DNA of 7,626 nucleotides from an uncultured Bacteroidales bacterium (GTDB taxonomy: Bacteria > Bacteroidota > Bacteroidia > Bacteroidales > P3), in the NCBI GenBank assembly GCA_947176325.1, contig CAMWQD010000053.1:1-7626 (forward strand), read 5' to 3'. The notes under the pieces were generated by a model. It was not told the origin of the DNA. It saw nothing but the letters and a program-made list of their open reading frames with translations, and searched no databases. The position numbers and the translations under genes were made by a program. Shown one piece after another: positions 1 to 6,087 of the stretch (position 1 is its first letter; every line of letters starts with the position of its first letter).

Positions 1-26
1 CTCCGATAAGGCTTGGCGGGGCATCT

Positions 27-58
27 TTTGGAGGAACGGAAAAAAAGATGTAATTTCG
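27..58 (+). promoter_or_regulatory. Probable Bacteroidota-type promoter of gcvH
   Basis: TTTG at 27-30 is followed after exactly 20 nt by TAATTTCG at 51-58. This matches the Bacteroidota sigma-ABfr consensus (-33 TTTG, -7 TAnnTTTG) with one mismatch, C for T at the seventh base of the -7 box. Counting from the centre of the -7 box, transcription would start near position 62, leaving a leader of about 26 nt before the gcvH ATG. The 20-nt gap is the same as in the two promoters near 3350, which supports the reading. No start has been mapped. Confidence 0.6.
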
Positions 59-87
59 TAGGCGTTAAAACTTAAAACATACAGAAT

Positions 88-468
88 ATGAATTTTCCTG
101 AAAACCTCAAGTACACCGCCGATCACGAATGGATCAAGGTGGAAGGCGACACCGCTTTGGTAGGCATCACCGACTATGCTCAAAAAGAATTGGGCGACAT
201 TGTTTTTGTGGACGTTACCAGCGAAGGTGAAACCCTTTCCTCGGGCGAGGTATTCGGCAATATCGAAGCCGTAAAGACCGTTTCCGAACTGCTGTTGCCC
301 GCCGGTGGCGAAGTTCTCGAACTCAACCCCGCCTTGGCCGACAATCCCGCTTTGGTGAACAGCGACCCCTACGGCGAAGGCTGGATTATCAAGGTTAAGT
401 TGAGCGACCCCGCCGAAGTGAACGCTTTGATGGACGCCGCCGCTTACAAGGCTCAGATTGGCGCGTAA
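88..468 (+). CDS. gcvH: Glycine cleavage system H protein (lipoyl carrier)
   Basis: A 126-residue protein, the usual length for GcvH. The family carries the aminomethyl group on a lipoyl-lysine arm, shuttling between the P, T and L proteins of glycine cleavage in the cytoplasm, and so supplies methylene-tetrahydrofolate and NADH. The N-terminal YTADHEWIKVEG (residues 9-20) and GITDYAQKELGDIVFVD (26-42) are family hallmarks. The lipoylated lysine is K63 in EAVKTVSEL, followed by the PAGGEVLELN turn (71-80) and the C-terminal DPYGEGWI segment (93-100). No good Shine-Dalgarno sequence precedes the ATG, which is common in Bacteroidota. A promoter lies just upstream and a terminator just downstream, so it looks monocistronic. 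The T, P and L genes are not in the window and must be elsewhere. Confidence 0.97.
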   Translation: MNFPENLKYTADHEWIKVEGDTALVGITDYAQKELGDIVFVDVTSEGETLSSGEVFGNIEAVKTVSELLLPAGGEVLELNPALADNPALVNSDPYGEGWIIKVKLSDPAEVNALMDAAAYKAQIGA

Positions 469-490
469 GCGAAAATCATTTCATAAAATC

Positions 491-531
491 GAGGGGCTGT
501 CCGATATATAAAATTTGGCAGCCTCTTTTTT
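491..531 (+). terminator. Intrinsic terminator after gcvH
   Basis: The left arm at 491-502 (GAGGGGCTGTCC) pairs with the right arm at 517-525 (GGCAGCCTC). The pairing is GAGG with CCTC, a two-base GG bulge, then CTGTC with GGCAG, including one G-T wobble. The loop is AT-rich and about 14 nt long. Six T follow at 526-531. It lies 22 nt after the gcvH stop and 24 nt before the ychF start, so it separates the two genes. The large loop and the bulge lower confidence slightly. No good promoter for ychF was found; a TA-AAA-TTTG string in the loop has one base too many for a -7 box and no matching -33 element. Confidence 0.75.
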
Positions 532-544
532 ATTACACTTTTTC

Positions 545-550
545 GGAGGA
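545..550 (+). promoter_or_regulatory. Strong Shine-Dalgarno sequence of ychF
   Basis: GGAGGA sits 5 nt before the ATG at 556. It is the clearest Shine-Dalgarno match in the window and fixes the ychF start. It stands out because the other genes here have weak or no such sequence, as is typical of Bacteroidota. Confidence 0.8.
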
Positions 551-555
551 CACTT

Positions 556-1659
556 ATGTCGTTGAATTGCGGAATCGTGGGATTGCCCAATGTAGGGAAA
601 TCCACTCTTTTCAATTGTTTGAGCAACGCCAAGGCGCAGGCCGCCAATTTCCCTTTCTGTACGATAGAACCCAATGTGGGCGTGATTACCGTACCCGATG
701 AAAGGCTCAACGAGCTTGTCGAGATAGACAAGCCCAAGAAAGTGGTGCCCGCTACCATGGAAATTGTGGATATAGCCGGTTTGGTGAAAGGGGCGAGCAA
801 AGGCGAAGGCCTCGGCAACAAATTTCTGGCCAACATTCGCGAAACCGATGCCATCATTCATGTGTTGCGTTGCTTCGACGACGACAACGTGACCCATGTG
901 GACGGCTCGGTAGACCCTGTCCGCGACAAGGAAATCATCGACACCGAATTGCAGATAAAGGATTTGGAAACCGTCGAGAGCCGCATCGGAAAAGTGGAGA
1001 AACAGGCGCAGAGCGGCGGCGACAAAACCGCCAAACGTCTTTTGGGAATCTTGCAGAAATATCGCGAAGTGCTTAATCAAGGGTTGCCCGCCCGCATCGT
1101 GGAGTGGGACAGCAAGGACGATGAAAAGTTGGCCCGCGAGTTGTTTTTGCTCACCAACAAGCCTGTGCTCTACGTTTGTAACGTGGACGAGGCTTCGGCC
1201 AAAGACGGCAACGCCTATGTGGAGGCCGTGCGCAAGGCGGTGGCTGCCGAGAATGCGGGGATTTTGGTGGTGGCGGCCAAGACCGAGAGCGAAATCGCCG
1301 AATTGGAAACCTACGAGGAAAGGCAGATGTTTCTGCAGGAAATCGGCTTGGAGGAATCGGGCGTGAACCGTCTTATCAAAGCCTCCTATGCCTTGCTGAA
1401 TTTGCAGACCTATTTCACCACGGGCCCCGACGAAAGCCGTGCATGGACGTTTGTGAAAGGCACCAAGGCTCCGCAGGCGGCGGGCATCATTCACACCGAT
1501 TTCGAAAAAGGATTTATCCGCGCCGAGGTAATCAAATACAACGACTATATTCACTACCGCTCCGAAACCGCCTGCAAGGAAGCCGGTAAATTAGGGGTGG
1601 AAGGAAAGGAATATGTGGTGCAGGACGGCGATATCCTGCATTTCAGATTTAATGTGTAG
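556..1659 (+). CDS. ychF: Redox-regulated ribosome-binding ATPase YchF (OLA1 family)
   Basis: A 367-residue Obg-like P-loop NTPase of normal family length. YchF proteins bind ribosomes and are linked in other bacteria to translation quality control and oxidative-stress response. The G1 loop is GLPNVGKST (residues 9-17) and G3 is DIAGLVKGAS (72-81). In place of the GTPase NKxD motif there is NVDE (209-212), the change known to give ATP preference in this family. A helical region (about 130-200) is inserted in the G domain. A C-terminal TGS domain begins near 283 and ends in the highly conserved YVVQDGDILHFRFNV. The start is fixed by a Shine-Dalgarno sequence 5 nt upstream. The gene follows the gcvH terminator and runs head-on into cdaA, with stop codons 2 bp apart. 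Confidence 0.98.
   Translation: MSLNCGIVGLPNVGKSTLFNCLSNAKAQAANFPFCTIEPNVGVITVPDERLNELVEIDKPKKVVPATMEIVDIAGLVKGASKGEGLGNKFLANIRETDAIIHVLRCFDDDNVTHVDGSVDPVRDKEIIDTELQIKDLETVESRIGKVEKQAQSGGDKTAKRLLGILQKYREVLNQGLPARIVEWDSKDDEKLARELFLLTNKPVLYVCNVDEASAKDGNAYVEAVRKAVAAENAGILVVAAKTESEIAELETYEERQMFLQEIGLEESGVNRLIKASYALLNLQTYFTTGPDESRAWTFVKGTKAPQAAGIIHTDFEKGFIRAEVIKYNDYIHYRSETACKEAGKLGVEGKEYVVQDGDILHFRFNV
1619..1640. repeat. Perfect 7-bp inverted repeat at the 3' end of ychF
   Basis: TGCAGGA (1619-1625) and TCCTGCA (1634-1640) form a perfect 7-bp stem with an 8-nt loop. Two G-T wobbles can extend it outward. It lies within the last codons of ychF, 20 nt before the stop, and is followed on the + strand by a weakly T-rich stretch (TTTCAGATTT). 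Because ychF and cdaA converge with almost no space, this could act as a weak terminator. However, it codes the conserved VQDGDIL of the TGS domain and could be a by-product of coding. Confidence 0.35.
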
Positions 1660-1661
1660 GA

Positions 1662-2489
1662 CTACAGTTCCACCGGTTTTTCGGGCATCTTCGTTTCTTC
1701 GAAGAACTCTTCTATTTTGGCCCGCAGTTGGGTGGGGGTGACATTATAGGTGACATTGCCGAAAAGACAGTAGGAAATGGCGCCGGTTTCCTCCGAGCAC
1801 ACGATAGCCAGCGCGTCCGACTGTTCGGTGATGCCGATGGCCGAGCGGTGGCGCAGACCGAGATTGGCCGACACATCCTTGTTGTTCGTAACGGGCAGAA
1901 TGCAGCGGGCGGCCACGATACGGTTCTTTTCGATAATCAACGCACCGTCGTGCAAAGGGCTGTTCTTAAAGAAAATATCCTCTATCAAGGCACTCGATAC
2001 AATCGCGTCGAGATGTTCGCCCGTGGCCACGGTGCCCGGCAGACGGTTCAGCTGCGTGAGAATAATCAACGCGCCGGTTTTCTCCTGGCTCATGTGCATG
2101 CAGGCCTGCACCACTTGCGTAATGTTGAGTTCTTTCTTGAGAATGCCTTTTCGCTTGAGTTGGTTGAGAATCTTGTTGGCGCGCTTCTTTTGCATGGAGG
2201 TGGGGGAGGTGAGCATGAAGAAGAAGCGGCGGATTTCGGGTTGGAAAATCACCACAATCGCCAAAAGACCCATACTCACCACGCGGTCTAAAATTTCGGT
2301 GGTGAGGGGCATGGAGAGTTGCCCCGCGATTTTCCAAAGCACAAAGATGCCGATAATGGTCAAGACGATGTTGAGCGCCGAGGTGCCCTTTACCAAACGA
2401 TATATCTGATAGGCCAAAAAGGCCACGATAGCGATGTCGAGAGCCTGCGTGAACGAAAAATTCTCCAACCAAAGTCTTATAGAGTCCAT
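1662..2489 (-). CDS. cdaA: Diadenylate cyclase CdaA (c-di-AMP synthase)
   Basis: A 275-residue membrane-anchored diadenylate cyclase, normal for CdaA/DacA. The family joins two ATP into c-di-AMP, a second messenger often tied to osmotic and cell-wall control. Three N-terminal membrane helices are visible (about residues 16-32, 38-52 and 66-83), followed by the family's FQPEIRR (82-88). The DAC catalytic domain occupies about 98-265, with the DGA motif in SPLHDGALI (177-185) and the RHR motif in GLRHRSAIG (211-219). Both are intact, so it should be active. The start codon overlaps the end of folP by 13 bp, and a weak CAGG lies 5 nt before the ATG, which suggests translational coupling. Unlike in Firmicutes, no cdaR or glmM is adjacent. 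Confidence 0.96.
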   Translation of the reverse strand: MDSIRLWLENFSFTQALDIAIVAFLAYQIYRLVKGTSALNIVLTIIGIFVLWKIAGQLSMPLTTEILDRVVSMGLLAIVVIFQPEIRRFFFMLTSPTSMQKKRANKILNQLKRKGILKKELNITQVVQACMHMSQEKTGALIILTQLNRLPGTVATGEHLDAIVSSALIEDIFFKNSPLHDGALIIEKNRIVAARCILPVTNNKDVSANLGLRHRSAIGITEQSDALAIVCSEETGAISYCLFGNVTYNVTPTQLRAKIEEFFEETKMPEKPVEL

Positions 2490-3316
2490 AATTGCCTGTA
2501 TATTTTAACACACTCCACCGCTTCCCTTACATCGTGAACCCGAAGTATGGCCGCTCCGTTGAGCAGAGCCACCATGTGGACGGCGGTGGTGGCGTTGAGT
2601 GCTTTCTCGGGGGTGGTTCCCAAGAGTTTATATAACATAGATTTGCGCGACATTCCCGCCAAAACGGGCATGTCGAAAATCGAAAGGTCGCGCAGGTGGT
2701 TCAACACCGCGTAGTTTTGTTCCAAAGTCTTGTCGAAGCCGAAGCCGGGGTCGAGGATGATGTCGTGGATGCCGGCCTGCCGCGCCTGTGAAATCTTCTC
2801 CGAAAAATAGGGAATCAGAGAAACTTCCGCGGGCTTTTCGGGTCTTGCTCCGCTTTGTTCCCACGCCTGCAACGGGCTGGAAAGGTGCATCAGGATATAA
2901 GGCACCTGAAGCCGCCCCACGGTGGCGAACATCTTTTTGTCGAAGCTTCCGCCCGATATGTCGTTGACGATGCTTGCCCCCGCCTCCACGCAACGCTCGG
3001 CCACCTCGGCACGGAAAGTGTCTACCGAAACAAGCAGTTCGGGAAATCTTTTCACGATAGCCTTGAGCGGTTTTTCCAAGCGCGCCCATTCTTCCTCCGC
3101 CGAAATCAGTTTGGCACCCGGACGAGAAGACATCGCGCCCAAGTCCAGAATATCCATCCCCTCCTTCAGCATCTTTTCGGTACGCTTCAGCACCGCTCTC
3201 ACCCCTCTTGCACGGCTCCCGCCGAAAAAAGAATCGGGCGTGAGGTTGACAATGCCCATGACCTGGGGTTCGCTCCAAGTTCTTAAACGACCTCTGATAT
3301 TAAGACTATAAGCCAT
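2477..3316 (-). CDS. folP: Dihydropteroate synthase
   Basis: A 279-residue TIM-barrel enzyme that condenses p-aminobenzoate with the pterin pyrophosphate in folate synthesis; it is the sulfonamide target. Numbered from this start, visible motifs are VMGIVNLTPDSFF (19-31, N24 and D28), DLGAMSSRPGA (58-68), SVDTFR (97-102), NDISGG (118-123), LDPGFGFDKT (188-197), AGMSRKS (220-226) and the closing RVHDV (259-263). All key elements are present. The reading frame is open up to an ATG at 3427, but that would lie upstream of the likely promoter and inside the divergent gene, and would add a 37-residue N terminus unlike the family. ATG 3316 is preferred over ATG 3322 (2 residues longer) because AAAGG sits 8 nt before it. 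It is the first gene of a folP-cdaA unit. Confidence 0.95.
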   Translation of the reverse strand: MAYSLNIRGRLRTWSEPQVMGIVNLTPDSFFGGSRARGVRAVLKRTEKMLKEGMDILDLGAMSSRPGAKLISAEEEWARLEKPLKAIVKRFPELLVSVDTFRAEVAERCVEAGASIVNDISGGSFDKKMFATVGRLQVPYILMHLSSPLQAWEQSGARPEKPAEVSLIPYFSEKISQARQAGIHDIILDPGFGFDKTLEQNYAVLNHLRDLSIFDMPVLAGMSRKSMLYKLLGTTPEKALNATTAVHMVALLNGAAILRVHDVREAVECVKIYRQLWTL

Positions 3317-3324
3317 TTGCATTG

Positions 3325-3329
3325 CCTTT
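3325..3329 (-). promoter_or_regulatory. Shine-Dalgarno sequence that decides the folP start
   Basis: Read on the - strand this is AAAGG. It lies 8 nt before the ATG at 3316 but only 2 nt before the ATG at 3322, so it favours the 279-residue form of FolP. Both starts are compatible with the predicted transcription start near 3335. Confidence 0.45.
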
Positions 3330-3335
3330 GAATGG

Positions 3336-3367
3336 TTGCAAAAGTATTGAATTAGGCGTAACTTTGC
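3336..3367 (+). promoter_or_regulatory. Promoter of the DUF1599-tpiA-prmA operon
   Basis: TTG at 3336-3338 is followed after 20 nt by TAACTTTG (3359-3366), then C at 3367. This is an exact match to the Bacteroidota -7 consensus TAnnTTTG with the expected spacing. The predicted start of transcription is at about 3369-3370, only 2-3 nt before the ATG at 3372, which implies a nearly leaderless message. It occupies the same DNA as the folP promoter, in the opposite direction. Confidence 0.7.
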
Positions 3368-3369
3368 AA
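3338..3369 (-). promoter_or_regulatory. Promoter of the folP-cdaA operon
   Basis: On the - strand, TTG (3369-3367) is followed after 20 nt by TACTTTTG (3346-3339), then C at 3338. This is an exact TAnnTTTG match. Transcription would begin near 3335, giving a leader of about 19 nt to the ATG at 3316. The element is almost the mirror image of the rightward promoter on the other strand: TTGCAAA at 3336-3342 and its inverse TTTGCAA at 3363-3369 each supply part of a -33 and part of a -7 element. Confidence 0.7.
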
Positions 3370-3371
3370 GT

Positions 3372-3929
3372 ATGAAAACAGAGCAGACCAATAAGGAATT
3401 CGAGAGCGTGCTGGCCGATTGCCGCACCCTATACGCGGCGAAGTTAGGCGATTATGGCGCGGCCTGGCATGTGTTGCGCCCCAGTTCGCTCACCGATCAG
3501 ATTTATATCAAGGCCAAAAGAATCCGCACCTTGCAGATAGAAGGGCAGGCCTTGGTGGACGAAGGCATCCGCGGCGAGTTCGTGGGTATCGTCAACTATT
3601 CGATTATGGCATTGATACAGTTGGAAATCGGCTTTTCCGACAACGCCCTTTCCAAGGAAGAAGCCCTTGCAAAATACGATGAATATGCGCAAAAGGCTTT
3701 CGAGCTCATGACGCGCAAGAATCACGATTACGGCGAGGCGTGGCGCAATATGCGGCAGGAATCGCTGGTCGATATTATCCTCATGAAACTTCTGAGGGTG
3801 AAGCAGATAGAGGATGCGGGCGGCAAGACCTCGGTATCGGAGGGATTGGACGCCAACTATTACGATATGATGAATTACGCGGTTTTCGCCCTCATTCAAA
3901 TTTCGGAGTCGGCAGGCAAGAAAAATTAG
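3372..3929 (+). CDS. Protein with two tandem DUF1599 (Nmad1-like) domains
   Basis: A 185-residue soluble, mostly helical protein with no signal peptide. It contains the same domain twice: residues about 24-84 and 116-178 share DYG-x-AW, an SL-x-D pair, a K-x-x-R helix, an EG turn and a closing NY...ALIQ. The repeat resembles DUF1599, which as I recall was renamed nucleotide modification associated domain 1 because relatives occur near DNA-base modification genes, mainly in phages. No enzymatic activity is established to my knowledge, and no DNA-modification gene is nearby. Similar two-copy genes sit beside folP and a BT_3928-like gene in Bacteroides. The ATG is the only reasonable start, since the next Met is at residue 79, and it lies just after the promoter. 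A membrane protein gene follows after 4 nt. Confidence 0.85.
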   Translation: MKTEQTNKEFESVLADCRTLYAAKLGDYGAAWHVLRPSSLTDQIYIKAKRIRTLQIEGQALVDEGIRGEFVGIVNYSIMALIQLEIGFSDNALSKEEALAKYDEYAQKAFELMTRKNHDYGEAWRNMRQESLVDIILMKLLRVKQIEDAGGKTSVSEGLDANYYDMMNYAVFALIQISESAGKKN

Positions 3930-3933
3930 CAAC

Positions 3934-5247
3934 ATGAAACAAAAATCAATACCCTCTTGGATTCCTTCCTACGGCATTTTGTTTTTGGTGGTGCTTTCGG
4001 CATTGCTCATTCTTTGGGTGCCGGGAAGAAGCGTTCTCTTTTTGTGTTTCCTCGTGCTCAACGGGGTGCTCTGTGTGCTCAACCGCAACTATTTTACGCA
4101 TGGTTCGGTGGTGACGTTCCGCACGCTTGTGGGCGCGGTGTTTGTGTTCTCGAGCCTCAGCAAAGGCGTAGACCCTCTCGGAACGGTCTATATGATAGAA
4201 GATTATCTTGAAGCCTATCATGCCGCTTGGCTCTCGCCCCTGGCCACCTTCACTTCGTTTGCCCTCTGTCTGGTGGAATTCTGCGTGGGCGTGTTCCTGC
4301 TCTTCAATATCAAGATTCGTTGGACGGTGTGGGTGTTGGCGGTGATGATGGCCTTCTTTACGGGTCTCACGTGGGTGGATGCCGTGGCCGAGCCGGTTCC
4401 CGACTGCGGTTGTTTCGGCAAGGCGTTGGTGATAACCAATTGGCAGACTTTCTACAAGAACTTGGTGATAGACGCGGCCACGCTGGTGTTGCTGTTCTCG
4501 GCCGGGCGCATCCGTTCCCGCCGCAAACCCGCGCAGGTATGGACTATCGCCATTCTTTGGGCGGTGGCGTTCCTGGCCTTCGAAATCTATAACTACCGCT
4601 ACCTGCCCGTGGTCAATTTCCTGGAATGGAAGAAAGGGGAACGGCTTTTTCCCGAACATCAGCTTCCGCTGCGGCACTACATGACCTACCGCAACCGAAG
4701 CACGGGAGAGGAACGCGAGTATCTTCTTTCGGAATGTCCTTTCTCCGACCCGCAATGGGTGGAGGAATGGGAATTTGTGGATCGGCGCGACGAAAACCCC
4801 AATCCTGCGGCGGTGAACATCAACATTCTCGACAAGCTCGATGACGAGGATCCCGGGATAGACGTCACCCGCAGCCTTTTGGAAGACGACCGCTATCTCT
4901 TTTTGGTGGCGGTGTACGATATAGACCAGGCCAGCGAGAAAGGTCTGCGCAAGGTGGCCGATTTTGTGAACAAGATGTATGAAGCGGGATATGATGCCTG
5001 TTTCCTCACGTCGTCGGATGTGGAGAGAGCCACGGCCTTCAAGGAAGATTACGGGGTGGCCGACTTTCCGGTTTTCTATGCCGACAACACGTCTATCAAG
5101 GCGGTGATTCGTTCCAATCCGGGTGTGGTGTTGGTACGCAATGCGTATGTGTTGGGCTTGTGGGATTGGCGGCGGCTTCCCGAACCCGATGCGGTGGATT
5201 TCCATGCGTTGCAGGCCGCTTTCGGGGCTGCCGAAACCGAGGAGTAG
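3934..5247 (+). CDS. DoxX/MauE-like membrane protein with thioredoxin-like tail (BT_3928 family)
   Basis: A 437-residue protein. About seven membrane helices are visible (roughly residues 13-29, 33-49, 60-76, 105-124, 130-148, 172-189 and 202-217). FSSLSKGVDPLG (72-83) and PDCGCFG (156-162) resemble the DoxX/MauE group of Bacteroidota, where the CGCFG pair lies next to a membrane helix. Residues about 318-435 look like a thioredoxin or peroxiredoxin fold: a YLFLVAVYDID strand, a helix, CFLTSS, then YGVADFPVFY followed by NPGVVLVRNAYV. The active-site CXXC is absent; its only cysteines beyond the membrane part are C268 and C356. MauE helps thioredoxin-like proteins form disulfides in other systems, so a role in envelope redox is an inference. 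It lies 4 nt after the DUF1599 gene without a clear Shine-Dalgarno sequence, and 42 nt before tpiA. Confidence 0.8.
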   Translation: MKQKSIPSWIPSYGILFLVVLSALLILWVPGRSVLFLCFLVLNGVLCVLNRNYFTHGSVVTFRTLVGAVFVFSSLSKGVDPLGTVYMIEDYLEAYHAAWLSPLATFTSFALCLVEFCVGVFLLFNIKIRWTVWVLAVMMAFFTGLTWVDAVAEPVPDCGCFGKALVITNWQTFYKNLVIDAATLVLLFSAGRIRSRRKPAQVWTIAILWAVAFLAFEIYNYRYLPVVNFLEWKKGERLFPEHQLPLRHYMTYRNRSTGEEREYLLSECPFSDPQWVEEWEFVDRRDENPNPAAVNINILDKLDDEDPGIDVTRSLLEDDRYLFLVAVYDIDQASEKGLRKVADFVNKMYEAGYDACFLTSSDVERATAFKEDYGVADFPVFYADNTSIKAVIRSNPGVVLVRNAYVLGLWDWRRLPEPDAVDFHALQAAFGAAETEE

Positions 5248-5289
5248 GCTTCGGGAACGGAGTGTGTTGAAAATGTAAAAAAACTGAAT

Positions 5290-6063
5290 ATGAGAAGAAG
5301 AATTGTGGCCGGCAACTGGAAGATGAACAAGAACTTTCAGCAGGCCGAGGATTTGTTTGACGAGTTGGTCGATTTGTTGAAGAACGGACAGAATAAGGAT
5401 ACGGACGTGATTGTGTGTCCGCCCTCTCTCTACATAGAAATGGCGCACGATTTGAGCTGCGATGAGGAAGACGGGAACGAAGTGTTCTACGGCGTGGGTG
5501 CGCAGAATGTCAACGAACACGAATCGGGCGCGTATACGGGCGAGATTTCGGCGGGTATGCTGGCTTCCATGGGCGTGGAATACTGCATCGTGGGGCATTC
5601 CGAACGCCGCCGCTACTATGGCGAGACCGATGCTTTGGTGGCGCAGAAAATAGAGAGCCTTTTGCAGAACGACATCATTCCCATTGTGTGCATAGGCGAG
5701 ACGCTGGAGGAACGCGAGAGCGGCAAGGCATTCGAGGTGATTGAAAGACAGCTCGAAGAAGGTATGTTCAATCTCAAGCCTTTGGATTTCGTGAAGCTCA
5801 TCATTGCCTACGAACCCGTTTGGGCTATCGGCACGGGCAAAACCGCCACGCCCGAACAGGCGCAGGAAATTCACGCCCATATCCGCAAGTGCATTCAGGA
5901 AAAATACGGCAAGGCGGTTTCTTCCACCATTCCCTTGCTCTATGGCGGCAGCTGCAATCCCAAGACCGCGCCCGAACTCTTTGCGCAGGAAGATATAGAC
6001 GGCGGGCTCATCGGCGGGGCTTCGTTGCAGGCCGAAGATTTTATGAAGATTGTGAACGCCTGA
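5290..6063 (+). CDS. tpiA: Triosephosphate isomerase
   Basis: A 257-residue TIM-barrel enzyme interconverting dihydroxyacetone phosphate and glyceraldehyde 3-phosphate in glycolysis, cytoplasmic and normally a dimer. The catalytic set is complete: N9 and K11 in GNWKMN (8-13), H103 in the GHSERR loop (102-107), and E175 in AYEPVWAIGTG (173-183), with the flexible phosphate-gripping loop 6 at about 178-188. YGGSCNPKTAPEL (218-230) and GGLIGGASL (238-246) form the rest of the phosphate site. The ATG is well placed because IVAGNWKMN follows within four residues, as is usual. It stands 42 nt after the membrane protein gene and 24 nt before prmA; no promoter was recognised in either gap, so it probably shares the operon transcript. 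Confidence 0.98.
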   Translation: MRRRIVAGNWKMNKNFQQAEDLFDELVDLLKNGQNKDTDVIVCPPSLYIEMAHDLSCDEEDGNEVFYGVGAQNVNEHESGAYTGEISAGMLASMGVEYCIVGHSERRRYYGETDALVAQKIESLLQNDIIPIVCIGETLEERESGKAFEVIERQLEEGMFNLKPLDFVKLIIAYEPVWAIGTGKTATPEQAQEIHAHIRKCIQEKYGKAVSSTIPLLYGGSCNPKTAPELFAQEDIDGGLIGGASLQAEDFMKIVNA

Positions 6064-6087
6064 TTGTAAACGGTTTGAAAAGCGGGT

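Noticed and set aside
2..61. Possible C-terminal tail of an upstream gene (19 codons, then TAG)
   Set aside because: Too short to judge, no recognisable motif, and it overlaps the gcvH promoter. The frame could be open by chance.
503..517. Possible ychF promoter in the terminator loop
   Set aside because: The TA-AAA-TTTG string has one base too many for a TAnnTTTG box and no TTG about 20 nt upstream. It may simply be an AT-rich loop.
481..1554. A 357-codon open frame on the - strand over ychF
   Set aside because: It is in register with ychF and arises from the same codon avoidance. The ychF reading is certain, and the antisense product shows no known motif.
1728..2291. A 187-codon + strand frame over cdaA
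   Set aside because: It is the in-register shadow of cdaA, whose DGA and RHR motifs are intact on the other strand.
3317..3427. Longer folP start at 3427 (316 residues)
   Set aside because: It would start inside the divergent DUF1599 gene and upstream of the likely folP promoter, and the extra 37 residues do not look like dihydropteroate synthase.
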